Source: Clostridiales bacterium
GTDB lineage: Bacteria > Bacillota > Clostridia > Saccharofermentanales > Saccharofermentanaceae
Direction: 5' to 3'
Assembly: GCA_017451265.1 (NCBI GenBank)
Contig: JAFSPU010000003.1
Coordinates: forward strand, 248,001-312,000
DNA length: 64,000 nucleotides
Positions 37,618 to 46,741 of the stretch are shown piece after piece. The translations under genes and the position numbers were made by a program. Positions within the stretch are counted from its first letter, which is position 1. Each line of letters opens with the position of its first letter. The notes beneath the pieces were generated by a model. The model did not search any database. It was not told the origin of the DNA and saw only the letters and a list, made by a program, of their open reading frames with translations.

Positions 37618-38571
37618 TTAAACATTAACCTGGAAGAATGCACATACGTTTGCGAACTCTTCAGTAGCGAGGAATGTATCTACAACCTGTGCTCTTGTTG
37701 TGCCGCTTGCAAGTGCTGTTGTCCATGTAGCGATCTCTGCGTCTGTAGGTGCTCTGTGAGCCATTACCTGGCAGAGAGTAGCGATGAACTCTTCATCAGT
37801 CTGATTACGTGCTGCGTACTCTTCACTGTTGAACATTGCTCTAACTACGTCAGAACCTGTCATCTCGTTTCCATTGAGAGCTGCGATAAAGGATGCTCTA
37901 CCCTCAGAATCGAAATTTCTGCCGAGTACGTCAATGTACATATTCTCTACGAATGCATCGATAGAGAGAGCTCTGCGCTGCTCGGGTGTAAGACCGGATG
38001 TATCGCCGCCGTTAGGAGCTGCTGTCAATGTGATAGCGAGAGTATGCCGGCCATATCCACTGGACTTATCAGTAACAGTAGCTGTCATTCCGTCGGGGAT
38101 TGTATAAGAGCCTCTGTTGGGGATGCTTGCTGAACTTTCGCCGTCATTAATATCAACTGTTACAGCATTATGATGGTTATTATTCGTAATCTTATCGCCG
38201 CCATTGAGTGTTGAACCTTCAGTGATGTCATCAAAATCTACAGATGTAGTCGGTTCCGGTCCAGGTGGTGTAGGAATATCTGACAATGCAATAGTCATAG
38301 AACGTTGCCTCGTACTGAGAGCCGTAACCGTTCCCGTTTTTCCGCTAGGAATGGTATAAGTCGATCGAGAACTATAACTTATATCGTTAATAGTCCAAGG
38401 ATTACGCTGTGTGTTGATATAAATCATATCTCCCTCATTGAATTCCTGGTTGAGAGATACTTCACTTACATTTACCTGTGTTCCTGTTGCTGCAAATGCT
38501 GTCATTCCGAGAGCGAACACCATTGCTACTGCCATGATGATCGCTACTACCTTAGTCTTTATAGTTTTCAT
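37618..38571 (-). CDS. Secreted protein with duplicated beta modules and DUF4214 domain
   Basis: A 317-residue protein with a clear signal peptide (about 1-27, cleavage after MTAFA). Two related modules follow, roughly 40-98 and 118-182; both contain a YTIPxGxTxTVT core and end in TIAL/AITL, separated by a Pro/Gly/Thr linker (IPTPPGPEPTTS). The C-terminal part (about 205-310) is a DUF4214 domain: FVENMYIDVLGRNFDSEGRA, GSDVVRAMFNSEEYAAR, and a second helical repeat. Related proteins occur on the outside of Firmicutes and are thought to bind surface polymers. It is monocistronic with AAAGGAG upstream of the ATG. Confidence 0.82.
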   Translation of the reverse strand: MKTIKTKVVAIIMAVAMVFALGMTAFAATGTQVNVSEVSLNQEFNEGDMIYINTQRNPWTINDISYSSRSTYTIPSGKTGTVTALSTRQRSMTIALSDIPTPPGPEPTTSVDFDDITEGSTLNGGDKITNNNHHNAVTVDINDGESSASIPNRGSYTIPDGMTATVTDKSSGYGRHTLAITLTAAPNGGDTSGLTPEQRRALSIDAFVENMYIDVLGRNFDSEGRASFIAALNGNEMTGSDVVRAMFNSEEYAARNQTDEEFIATLCQVMAHRAPTDAEIATWTTALASGTTRAQVVDTFLATEEFANVCAFFQVNV

Positions 38572-38610
38572 ACTCTTATCTCCTTTCGGGTTATTATTCC
38601 CTAAATTATG

Positions 38611-38631
38611 ATTTGATTCTAAACATCAAAT
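38611..38631. repeat. Inverted repeat upstream of the DUF4214 gene
   Basis: ATTTGAT and ATCAAAT are perfect 7-bp inverted repeats separated by 7 bp, 40 bp before the ATG at 38571. Placed near the expected promoter it could be an operator, but no known regulator consensus fits. The rest of the 213-bp gap is AT-rich with only the terminator of the next gene. Confidence 0.4.
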
Positions 38632-38730
38632 TTAAATAAGAAAACCTCTTAAGACGACCTTTTACCAATGGTTTAATGCTTCATAACATTTTGTTAATAA
38701 TCAGTGATATTTGATAACAATTAATTAAAA

Positions 38731-38756
38731 AAGAGGCCGTCATCAGACAGCCTCTT
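38731..38756 (-). terminator. Terminator of the scaffold/GGGtGRT operon
   Basis: AAGAGGC pairs with GCCTCTT, with an inner GT/AC and a C·A mismatch; on the minus strand it is followed by TTTTTTAATT. It lies 29 bp after the stop at 38785. Confidence 0.82.
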
Positions 38757-38784
38757 TATGTTTTTACTGATCTAATTTACTTAA

Positions 38785-39804
38785 TCAGAACTTGCCTGCC
38801 TTAGCAGCCTCCTCGATGGAAACAGCTGTAGAAACTGTCATACCAACCATCGGGTTGTTACCTGCACCGATAAGACCCATCATCTCAACGTGAGCAGGAA
38901 CGGAAGAAGAACCTGCGAACTGAGCGTCAGAGTGCATACGGCCCATTGTATCTGTCATACCGTAGGAAGCAGGACCTGCAGCCATGTTATCAGGGTGAAG
39001 TGTTCTACCTGTACCACCGCCGGAAGCAACTGAGAAGTACTTCTTACCAGCCTCGAGTCTCTCCTTCTTGTATGTACCTGCAACAGGGTGCTGGAATCTT
39101 GTAGGGTTAGTGGAGTTACCTGTGATGGAAACGTCAACGTTCTCCTTCCACATGATAGCTACACCCTCGCAAACATCGTTTGCACCGTAGCAGTTAACCT
39201 TAGCACGAGGAGAGTTAGCATCCTTGGAATAGCATGTTCTGGAAACTTCCTCTACTGTGTTTGTATAAGGATCATACTTTGTCTCAACGAATGTGAAGCC
39301 GTTGATTCTGGAGATGATCTGAGCAGCGTCCTTACCGAGACCGTTGAGGATAACTCTGAGGGGCTTCTGACGAACCTTGTTAGCCTTCTCAGCGATACCG
39401 ATAGCACCCTCAGCAGCAGCGAAAGACTCATGACCTGCGAGGAATGCGAAGCACTCTGTGTCCTCCTCGAGGAGCATCTTACCGAGGTTACCGTGGCCAA
39501 GACCAACCTTACGTGTGTCAGCAACAGAACCGGGGATACAGAAAGCCTGGAGGCCTTCACCGATTGCTGCAGCAGCGTCAGCAGCCTTGCGGCAGCCCTT
39601 CTTAATAGCGATAGCAGCACCTACTGTGTAAGCCCACTTAGCATTCTCGAAGCAGATAGGCTGAATGCCTTCGATGAGGTGATAAACGTCAAGACCTGCA
39701 GCCTCTGTGATCTCCTTGCACTCTTCGATGGAGGAGATGCCGTATTCCTTCAGAACAGCGAGGATCTGAGGTTCTCTTCTTTCATATGATTCAAATAATG
39801 CCAT
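38785..39804 (-). CDS. GGGtGRT family protein
   Basis: A 339-residue soluble protein of the GGGtGRT family, named after the motif SVASGGGTGRTLHPDNMA seen here at about residues 262-279. Other conserved stretches: FESYERREPQILAVLKEYG at the start, ECFAFLAGHESFAAAEGAIG and GLIGAGNNPMVGMTVSTA. The biochemical role is unknown. It is second in an operon with a NifU-like scaffold (18-bp gap), a pairing seen in other Clostridia, which suggests a shared job in Fe-S or thiol chemistry. Codon use is strongly biased, a sign of high expression. The ATG is preceded by AGGCAGGA. Confidence 0.9.
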   Translation of the reverse strand: MALFESYERREPQILAVLKEYGISSIEECKEITEAAGLDVYHLIEGIQPICFENAKWAYTVGAAIAIKKGCRKAADAAAAIGEGLQAFCIPGSVADTRKVGLGHGNLGKMLLEEDTECFAFLAGHESFAAAEGAIGIAEKANKVRQKPLRVILNGLGKDAAQIISRINGFTFVETKYDPYTNTVEEVSRTCYSKDANSPRAKVNCYGANDVCEGVAIMWKENVDVSITGNSTNPTRFQHPVAGTYKKERLEAGKKYFSVASGGGTGRTLHPDNMAAGPASYGMTDTMGRMHSDAQFAGSSSVPAHVEMMGLIGAGNNPMVGMTVSTAVSIEEAAKAGKF

Positions 39805-39822
39805 TGTAATGTCCTGCCTTTC

Positions 39823-40515
39823 TTACTCTTTTCTGGGATCGATGAAACGAACTGCGTCAGCAACTCTTCCATACTTACCGGAAGCCTTCTCGAAAGCAGT
39901 AGCGGCATCATCACCGGCCTTGATGAAGTCCATCATCTTACCGAAGTTAACGTACTTATATCCGATGATCTCGTCGTTCTCGTCAAGTCCTACCTCTGTG
40001 ATGTAACCATCTGTGAGCTCGAGGTAACGGGGACCCTTCTCGAGAGTACCGTATGTTGTACCTACCATGGAACGTGTTCCCTTACCGAGGTCCTCAAGAC
40101 CTGCACCGATCTGGAGACCGCCCTCGGAGAAAGCGGACTGAGTTCTTCCGTAAACGATCTGCAGGAAGAGCTCTCTCATAGCTGTGTTGATAGCGTCGCA
40201 AACAAGGTCTGTGTTAAGAGCTTCGAGGACTGTGAGTCCGGGAAGGATCTCAGCTGCCATAGCTGCGGAGTGTGTCATACCGGAGCAGCCGATTGTCTCG
40301 ACGAGAGCTTCCTGAATGATACCGTCCTTAACGTTAAGGGAGAGCTTGCAGCAACCCTGCTGAGGTGCGCACCAGCCGATACCGTGTGTGTAACCGGAAA
40401 TATCGGTAACCTGCTTAGCCTGTACCCACTTTGCTTCCTCAGGGATCGGAGCTGCACCGTGGTGCACTCCCTGATGAACAGGGCACATGTTCTTGACTTC
40501 TGTAGAATAGATCAT
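39823..40515 (-). CDS. NifU/IscU-like iron-sulfur scaffold protein
   Basis: A 230-residue protein. The core (about 45-120) resembles the U-type scaffold: GWCAPQQGCCKLSLNVKDGIIQEALVETIGCSGM reads like IscU's cysteine region, giving two of the three canonical ligand cysteines (GC-C-K and GCSGM). The third cysteine of IscU is not found in its usual place; instead a ~100-residue C-terminal extension (MVGTTYGTLEKGPRYLEL...) follows. The N-terminus carries extra cysteines (CPVHQG, GWC). It is first in the operon with the GGGtGRT gene; GGAGG precedes the ATG. Scaffold function is inferred, not certain. Confidence 0.85.
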   Translation of the reverse strand: MIYSTEVKNMCPVHQGVHHGAAPIPEEAKWVQAKQVTDISGYTHGIGWCAPQQGCCKLSLNVKDGIIQEALVETIGCSGMTHSAAMAAEILPGLTVLEALNTDLVCDAINTAMRELFLQIVYGRTQSAFSEGGLQIGAGLEDLGKGTRSMVGTTYGTLEKGPRYLELTDGYITEVGLDENDEIIGYKYVNFGKMMDFIKAGDDAATAFEKASGKYGRVADAVRFIDPRKE

Positions 40516-40636
40516 ATTATCCTCCTATAAATTCTGGATGGGATTGAAATCACCCTAAAAATCTATCATATTGGAAAACTCCTTTCAAGGTGCGATAATA
40601 ACAACTATATTTATATTAATAAAAGGTTCAAAATTC

Positions 40637-42256
40637 ATGAGCGATATTTATGTAGTAGGACACAAGAACCCCGATACGGACTCTGTAGTGGCAGCACTCG
40701 CCTATGCAAACCTGCGAAATGCCTCCGGAGACCGTGAATACAAGGCTGCAAGGCTGGATTACATCTCGGACGAGACCAAAAGAATGCTTAGGATGTTCGG
40801 TTTTGACGCGCCGATGCGCCTCAAGGACGTAAGGACTCAGGTAAGCGACATTGATTTCGACACACCGACAGCCCTGGACCCTTCAGTCACGCTGGACCGC
40901 GCATGGAAGGTCATGACGGAGACCGAAACGACTTCAATTCCTGTCGTAAACGCCGACGGTACCCTTTACGGAACACTTACATCAGGTGACATCGCGACTT
41001 TTAACCTGAACACCATCGAGCAGCCGCAGATCTCGGATCTTCCACTGTTTAACCTCCTCGGAGTAATCGAGGGACGCATAATTAAGGATCCTGCGGATAT
41101 GAGCGATTCGGTATCCGGAAACATCATCATCGCCCTTCCGGCCAACGAAGAGTCACTGATGTTTAAGGGCCAGGATAATATCGTCATCTGCGGTGATCAG
41201 CCCGATATGATGAAGAGAGCCCTGGATAATGAGGTTTCATGCCTTATCCTCTGCGGCTCCGACATACAGGCAGGCACGGCAAAGCAGTATTCCGAAAGCC
41301 GTACATGCGTAATCCAGACGCCTCTGGATCCGCTCAAGGTAAGCAAGCTCATTTATCAGGCTACCCCAATCTCCAGAGCATGTTCACACGGAGATATCGT
41401 GGCTTTCCATTTAAGCGATTATATCGATGATGTTAAAGAGATCGTTCTTAAGAGCCGTTTCAGGTCTTACCCTGTACTTGATGAGAACGATAAGGTAGTC
41501 GGAACTCTTTCCCGCTATCACCTGCTGCGTCCCCGCCATAAGAAGCTCGTACTTGTAGATCATAACGAGGCAGCCCAGGCTGTTCCGGGACTTGATCAGG
41601 CAGATATCCTCGAGATCATCGACCACCACCGTCTGGCTGACATCCAGACAACTCAGCCGATTTATGTGCGCAACGAGCCCGTAGGTTCGACCACGACTAT
41701 CATCGGCGAGATCTACCGCGAGCACGGTGTCACTCCCTTCCCTCAGATGGCAGGCCTGATGGCTTCCGCTATCTTGTCTGACACCGTTATGTTCAAGAGC
41801 CCTACCTGTACCAAGCGTGACATTGCGATGGCGGAGAGGCTTGCGAAGATCGCCGGAGTTACTATCGAAGACATAGGCAAGGAGCTTTTCGACTCGTCCG
41901 CCTCCGACTCCAAGTCCGCGGAGCAGCTTATCGGCGCAGATTTCAAAGAGTTCCATATCGCAGGTCAGATCCTCGGTGTGTCGCAGATCATATGCGTCGA
42001 TTCCGAGAAGATGCTTCAGCGTAAGAACGAGTTTATCGAGACGATGCAGACCATGCGCAAGAAGAACGGCTACGACATGATAATCCTCATGCTCACGGAC
42101 GTTCTCATCGAAGGCACGCAGCTTCTGTATCTGGGTAATGACGATACGATCAGGTTCGCGTTTAATATCGAACCTAAGGACAATCAGGTATGGCTTCCCG
42201 GCGTAATGAGCCGTAAGAAGCAGATAATCCCGATGCTCACCGCTTTGTGGGGCTGA
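40637..42256 (+). CDS. ppaC: Manganese-dependent inorganic pyrophosphatase with CBS-DRTGG insert
   Basis: A 539-residue DHH-family hydrolase of PPi. Catalytic N-domain starts VVGHKNPDTDSVVAALAYA; a regulatory insert holds two CBS motifs (TSIPVVNADGTLYGTLTSGDI and FRSYPVLDENDKVVGTLSRY) flanking a DRTGG-like segment (~residues 165-250). Then come DHNE, EIIDHHRLADIQT with the DHH motif, PVGSTTTIIGE, SDTVMFKSPT and a DHHA2 domain ending in LPGVMSRKKQIIPML. CBS inserts bind AMP, ADP or diadenosine polyphosphates and tune activity. The start is ATG at 40637, 12 nt after AAAAGG; an upstream ATG at 40571 adds a non-family extension and is rejected. Confidence 0.95.
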   Translation: MSDIYVVGHKNPDTDSVVAALAYANLRNASGDREYKAARLDYISDETKRMLRMFGFDAPMRLKDVRTQVSDIDFDTPTALDPSVTLDRAWKVMTETETTSIPVVNADGTLYGTLTSGDIATFNLNTIEQPQISDLPLFNLLGVIEGRIIKDPADMSDSVSGNIIIALPANEESLMFKGQDNIVICGDQPDMMKRALDNEVSCLILCGSDIQAGTAKQYSESRTCVIQTPLDPLKVSKLIYQATPISRACSHGDIVAFHLSDYIDDVKEIVLKSRFRSYPVLDENDKVVGTLSRYHLLRPRHKKLVLVDHNEAAQAVPGLDQADILEIIDHHRLADIQTTQPIYVRNEPVGSTTTIIGEIYREHGVTPFPQMAGLMASAILSDTVMFKSPTCTKRDIAMAERLAKIAGVTIEDIGKELFDSSASDSKSAEQLIGADFKEFHIAGQILGVSQIICVDSEKMLQRKNEFIETMQTMRKKNGYDMIILMLTDVLIEGTQLLYLGNDDTIRFAFNIEPKDNQVWLPGVMSRKKQIIPMLTALWG

Positions 42257-42277
42257 TCAGGTAATTACAGACATAAT

Positions 42278-42307
42278 AAAACTCCTTCCGGCCGGAAGGA
42301 GTTTTTT
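42278..42307 (+). terminator. Intrinsic terminator of ppaC
   Basis: A perfect palindrome (CTCCTTCCGG/CCGGAAGGAG, extended by A-T pairs) followed by TTTTTT, beginning 22 bp after the ppaC stop. It stands between ppaC and the convergent HIT gene. Confidence 0.9.
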
Positions 42308-42372
42308 AACAATCAAGACTGACTCTGTCCTTAGAATAAACCTGAATTGGAAATAAACAGAGGAGTCAACTG

Positions 42373-42765
42373 TCACATCGCAGCCTTGATCTTAGCGGCC
42401 ACCTCGGCGGATACTTCCTTCTTCCCTTCCGGGTAGATCCAGTCGTAACCGTCGTCAGGCAGGCGCGGGAAAACATGGAAATGGAAGTGTCCGAACTCGC
42501 AATTAGTACCGCCGTTCTGCATTACGCCGTAACCCGTGGCACCATAAACTTTCGCATAGGCACTTATCACCCTGCGCTCGACGCTCGTAATCTCCAGTAC
42601 ATATTCGTCTGGCAGATCAAGTATGGAATCCACATGAAGCTTGGGGATTATCAGGACATGTCCCTCGTTCGCAGGTGCGATATCAAGGAATGTGATCGTC
42701 CTTTCGTTCTCATCGACGATATGTGCGTCGGCTTTATGTGCGGCTATATCACAAAACAAACACAT
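42373..42765 (-). CDS. HIT family nucleotide hydrolase
   Basis: A 130-residue histidine-triad protein with CLFCDIAAHK at the N-terminus, VDENERTITFLDIAPANEGHVLIIPKLH and the catalytic triad GHFHFHVFPR. HIT enzymes hydrolyse adenosine phosphoramidates or dinucleotide polyphosphates. It follows the ABC exporter gene by 14 bp with AAGGAGGAG as ribosome site, so it is the second gene of that operon. Confidence 0.93.
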   Translation of the reverse strand: MCLFCDIAAHKADAHIVDENERTITFLDIAPANEGHVLIIPKLHVDSILDLPDEYVLEITSVERRVISAYAKVYGATGYGVMQNGGTNCEFGHFHFHVFPRLPDDGYDWIYPEGKKEVSAEVAAKIKAAM

Positions 42766-42779
42766 ATTAATTCTCCTCC

Positions 42780-44669
42780 TTATGGTTCATCCGCAGGCTG
42801 TGTACCCCAGATATACTGCTCGAGCTCAGATGCGCCCTCTTCTTCCGTAAGAGCCTTACTGAACTGAGTCTCATAAAGCTCGCGGTAGATGCCGTCCCTG
42901 TTAAGCAGTTCCTTATGACTGCCGCGTTCTACGATGGTTCCGTCCTTTACTACCAATATCTCGTCAGCCGCGAGTATTGTCGACAGACGGTGCGCGATCA
43001 GTATACTCGTCTTGCTTCTGATGATCGGATCGATCGCCTCCTGTATCTTCTTCTCTGATATCGAATCAAGTGCAGATGTCGCCTCATCGAAGATAAAGAT
43101 TGTCGGATCTTTCAGGATTATCCTCGCGATTGAAATACGCTGCTTCTCACCGCCGGACAGTTTCAGGCCGCGGTTGCCCACCTCAGTGTCTATTCCCTTT
43201 TCCTGGTTGGAGACGAAGTCCCAGATATTCGCCTTTTTCAAAGCCTCTTCCATTTCTTCTTCAGTGGCGTCAGGCTTGGCGTACAAAAGGTTATCGCGGA
43301 TGGTTCCGTTAAACAGGTATGTCTCCTGCGATACGACGCCCACCCGGTCACGCAGGAACTTAAGGTCAAGCTTTCTTACGTCGATCCCGTCGAAAGTAAC
43401 ACGGCCAGAGTCGACATCATAAAGTCTCGGGATCAAGTTGACTATGGTGCTCTTGCCGGAACCTGAAGGGCCTACGATAGCGATGCTCTTGCCGGCACTG
43501 AGCGTAAAGTTTATGTCCTTAAGTATCTTCTTCGACTCGTCATAAGAGAATTCCACGTGCTCGAAAACAACATCACCCGTTACGCTTTCAGGTGTCACGG
43601 CGTCAGGCGCATTCTCTATATCTACGGGAATATCAAAGTAATCAAAGATCCTAGTAAACAGCGCCATCGACCTGATCCAGTCCACCTGAATATTAAGAAG
43701 GCTGTTCACCGGCATATACATTCTGCCCAGGAGTGCGACGAGAACTGAGATATCACCTATCGTAAGATCTGAATCATACTTCATCATGAGTATGCCGCCA
43801 GCAAGATAGATAAGCATAGGACCGATGCTCGTGAAAGTCGTAAGCACCACCATGAACCAGCGGCCCGCCATACTCTCCTTAATGTTGAGGCCGATCATGC
43901 GGCGGTTGGCCTGCTCGTACTTTTCGTACTCGTACTTCTCCTTGCCGAACAGCTTGACCAGTAGCTGACCGCTTACGGACAAAGTCTCATTAAGAATGCC
44001 GTTTACCTCGTCATTGACCTGCTGTGACTCATTAGTGATAGACCATCTCTTCTTGCCTGCACTTCTAGTAGGAATGGTAAAGATCGGAACGATGATGATG
44101 CCGACCAGCGCCAGGATCCAGTTCTTCTGGAACATCGCAACCATGGCGATGATGAGCGTAATGGAGTTGGAAAGGATACTGCTGAATGTACTCGTGATGA
44201 CCGACTTAACGCCGTCAATATCACTCGTCATTCTGGTGATGATATCGCCCTGGTTATTGGTGGTGAAGAACTTCTGCGACATCTTCTGCAGATGTGCATA
44301 CATCTGGTTCCGCATATCGAATGTGATGTGCTGTGCGATCCAGGTGTTGATATAAGTCTCGGCAACGCCGATAAGACTTGCGAGTAAAGTCACTATAAGT
44401 GAAAGAACGATGTAATAGACAAGTGCGCGGAAATCCTTCCTAACAAGGCCATCATCAATGATCTTACCCGTGATCATAGACGGAAGAAGCGTAAAGAAAG
44501 ACGAGACTATGATGCACAGCAACACAAGAACAAGCTGCTTGGAGTAGGGTTTAAGATACGAGAAAACTCTCTTCAGAAGGGCGGGAGTAACCTTGGGCTG
44601 ATTAGCTTTCTCCTCTTCTGTCAGGAACTTGCCCATGGGGCCGCCCATTCCTCTTGCTCCGGGTGGCAT
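42780..44669 (-). CDS. ABC exporter, fused permease and ATPase (MsbA/LmrA type)
   Basis: A 629-residue half-transporter. A Gly/Pro-rich N-terminus precedes six membrane segments (about 45-330), then the nucleotide-binding domain: Walker A GPSGSGKST (about 410-418), signature LSGGEKQRISIAR, Walker B IFIFDEATSALD and H-loop IAHRLS. It should dimerise to export lipids, peptides or drugs. It is a lone half-transporter, hence probably a homodimer, or paired with an unlinked one. It is the first gene before the HIT gene, with GAGGT before the ATG and TAAAAT upstream. Confidence 0.94.
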   Translation of the reverse strand: MPPGARGMGGPMGKFLTEEEKANQPKVTPALLKRVFSYLKPYSKQLVLVLLCIIVSSFFTLLPSMITGKIIDDGLVRKDFRALVYYIVLSLIVTLLASLIGVAETYINTWIAQHITFDMRNQMYAHLQKMSQKFFTTNNQGDIITRMTSDIDGVKSVITSTFSSILSNSITLIIAMVAMFQKNWILALVGIIIVPIFTIPTRSAGKKRWSITNESQQVNDEVNGILNETLSVSGQLLVKLFGKEKYEYEKYEQANRRMIGLNIKESMAGRWFMVVLTTFTSIGPMLIYLAGGILMMKYDSDLTIGDISVLVALLGRMYMPVNSLLNIQVDWIRSMALFTRIFDYFDIPVDIENAPDAVTPESVTGDVVFEHVEFSYDESKKILKDINFTLSAGKSIAIVGPSGSGKSTIVNLIPRLYDVDSGRVTFDGIDVRKLDLKFLRDRVGVVSQETYLFNGTIRDNLLYAKPDATEEEMEEALKKANIWDFVSNQEKGIDTEVGNRGLKLSGGEKQRISIARIILKDPTIFIFDEATSALDSISEKKIQEAIDPIIRSKTSILIAHRLSTILAADEILVVKDGTIVERGSHKELLNRDGIYRELYETQFSKALTEEEGASELEQYIWGTQPADEP

Positions 44670-44748
44670 ATTTACCTCACTTCAACGTAATACAACCTAT
44701 TTTATGCCACTTTACACTAAATGGGAAACTTAACAACAGAAAAATCAG

Positions 44749-46623
44749 TCACTGTTGTTCTGCAACATTAATTCTATCCAATGTAACCGGTTCCGAAGAG
44801 TTGTTGAATAGTGTGAATTCAATATTGGTAGTATACGAATCGAGATAAATGGTATAAGTAATCACATCGTCTGTTACGGCAGCAGATTCTATAGGTATAC
44901 TGCAAAGTGAGTAGTTATCACTGTAATCACAATCAAAACCTAGGTGCTCAAGTCCCTTTCCACAGATCGTTACTTGATACGTTCCCGGATACAGAGATAT
45001 ATACGGACCAAACGACACTCCTCCCTCATAGAGACATCTGCATTCGTCAACATCTTCACCATTCATAAGACACAGATTATCTTCATAAACAATCTGCGTC
45101 GGGAAAACATGTATGCTGCTGTTATAGCTCAATTCTTCTGCATCCAATTCTTCCAGATTATATTCGACAAACGAAGAACCAAACTTAATGTCTTTACAGT
45201 AGTAATAAGAGTCTTTACAGATGAACATGTAGACAAATGCCAACAAAATTATCGGAACCAACAGAGAATTAACAGCTACCAGAATATCCTTATTGATCTC
45301 GAATAATCTGTACTCCTTCTTAAGTCCACTCCTGCTGTTGATATAGAAGATTACTATAGCAAGAGATAAACACACAGCTGTAATCAGACCTGAATTGGCA
45401 AGGAGAGAAATCTTATCGCCATAAAACTTTCCCATTATCAATTTGCCGACATTATCGTAGATTTTTCGTAATGTTATATTATTGATCGACAAATACGCTG
45501 ATGACATGCTTTGGGGAGCACCATTTACCAGTCCCAGTATACTTCTACCCCATGTATATAGCAGATATAGGATAGCATTCGTTGTCGAATTCTGTTCCGA
45601 TGTAAGAATCAGAATTATCAGAAAAGGAACAAACAGAAGATCTCTGTAGAAGTAATTAATATAGCCGCCTGTCGACAGCAATGACATTCCGACCATGAGA
45701 AGAGCCATAGACCATACCAGGTTTCTGTTATCAGGCTTCTCATCACGATGTGCATAAATAAAGAAAAGCATCAGACAAATCAGAATGATAAATAATGATA
45801 CAGTGTTCTCCCCGATCTTTAATCCTATATCTGTCGAAAATAAGGATCTCGTAAATTCAGAGCCTGTAACTCTCGCATTGTTATACACCTCGTTATTGCG
45901 ATAAATGAAGTTAATTATCCCAAGTGGAACTACACAGATAAATGCATCCAGGAAAACCTTCCAAATACGATCCTCATAAAACAGGATCATGAGAATAACA
46001 GGGATTATCATCTCAGGATTAAGAGCTACAGACAAGGCAGAGAACACAAGAAACAGTATTATCTTTCTGTTGATCATATGCCTCATGGCGATAACTAACA
46101 CCATAAGATATACAATCTCATCCTGAGCGGCATAAAGAGTCGAGCATAGAACGTCAAACGAACCAAGCATCAGCGGGAACACGAACTCAGAATTAGCATC
46201 TGGTCTTACCGCTTTGACAATCTTGGTACATTCTACAGCTGTGATAACAATGCACAGGATAAATCCTAGTTTCATCCAGGCAATATCCCAGATACCTGTT
46301 ACTATCATTTCACCTGTAATCTGATGTGCTATCCAAACAGGAATGTTCCAGATAGCTAACGGGAGAATCATAAGAACCGATTTATCACAGCCCTTAAACA
46401 GTGAGTTCTCAATATGCAGATTTAATGCAGAATACTCGTAAAACTCTTTATTAGCTTTTCCGAAAAGACAGTCAAGAAAATCCATAGACCACGCGATGTA
46501 AACATCACCATCACAATAATCAAAAATGACAGTCATAAACACGATGCATAGAATAGATACGACCATAGATGCAATCAGCAATGGTCTTCTCAACATCGAA
46601 TCACTTCGAAGAGTCAATTTCAA
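44749..46623 (-). CDS. Large polytopic membrane protein, tandem paralogue 2
   Basis: A ~624-residue protein with about 12 hydrophobic segments up to residue ~470 and a soluble C-terminal domain (~500-624) containing a beta-sandwich-like stretch (SYNSSIHVFPTQIVYEDN, GGVSFGPYISLYPGTYQVTICG). Much of it is identical to its upstream neighbour 46742-48616 along the full length, so the pair arose by duplication. The membrane layout and the DGDVY...D motif in the first loop resemble GT-C glycosyltransferases or polymer ligases, but that is only a guess. The start is set at TTG 46623 because it aligns with the paralogue's start and AGGTG lies 6 nt upstream; a GTG at 46632 is the alternative. Confidence 0.75.
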   Translation of the reverse strand: MKLTLRSDSMLRRPLLIASMVVSILCIVFMTVIFDYCDGDVYIAWSMDFLDCLFGKANKEFYEYSALNLHIENSLFKGCDKSVLMILPLAIWNIPVWIAHQITGEMIVTGIWDIAWMKLGFILCIVITAVECTKIVKAVRPDANSEFVFPLMLGSFDVLCSTLYAAQDEIVYLMVLVIAMRHMINRKIILFLVFSALSVALNPEMIIPVILMILFYEDRIWKVFLDAFICVVPLGIINFIYRNNEVYNNARVTGSEFTRSLFSTDIGLKIGENTVSLFIILICLMLFFIYAHRDEKPDNRNLVWSMALLMVGMSLLSTGGYINYFYRDLLFVPFLIILILTSEQNSTTNAILYLLYTWGRSILGLVNGAPQSMSSAYLSINNITLRKIYDNVGKLIMGKFYGDKISLLANSGLITAVCLSLAIVIFYINSRSGLKKEYRLFEINKDILVAVNSLLVPIILLAFVYMFICKDSYYYCKDIKFGSSFVEYNLEELDAEELSYNSSIHVFPTQIVYEDNLCLMNGEDVDECRCLYEGGVSFGPYISLYPGTYQVTICGKGLEHLGFDCDYSDNYSLCSIPIESAAVTDDVITYTIYLDSYTTNIEFTLFNNSSEPVTLDRINVAEQQ

Positions 46624-46654
46624 GGCGAACACCTGCAGTCAATAAAGATCATTA

Positions 46655-46683
46655 GTCAGGGGTTATTTTCAATAACCCCTGAC
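46655..46683. repeat. Strong hairpin between the tandem paralogues
   Basis: GTCAGGGGTTATT and AATAACCCCTGAC form a perfect 13-bp stem with a 3-nt loop. On the minus strand no T-run follows, so it is not a canonical terminator. It ends 31 nt before the start of the downstream paralogue and could be an attenuator, an mRNA stabiliser or the scar of the duplication. Two weaker stems lie beside it: CTGCTA/TAGCAG (46685-46705) and CTGAC...GTCAG with inner CTGTC/GACAG (46721-46745), the last overlapping the stop codon of the upstream gene. Confidence 0.75.
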
Positions 46684-46741
46684 TCTGCTAGGCGTAGTAT
46701 AGCAGGCGTTTTGAAGCCTACTGACTGTCACGACAGACTAG

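Noticed and set aside
39088-39789. A 233-codon plus-strand frame
   Set aside because: It is antisense to the highly codon-biased GGGtGRT gene, which leaves long open frames on the other strand.
40571-40636. Earlier ATG for the pyrophosphatase
   Set aside because: The added 22 residues are not family-like, and the ribosome site AAAAGG lies downstream of that ATG.
46655-46683. Intrinsic terminator
   Set aside because: The stem is strong but no run of Ts follows on either strand; it is reported as a hairpin only.
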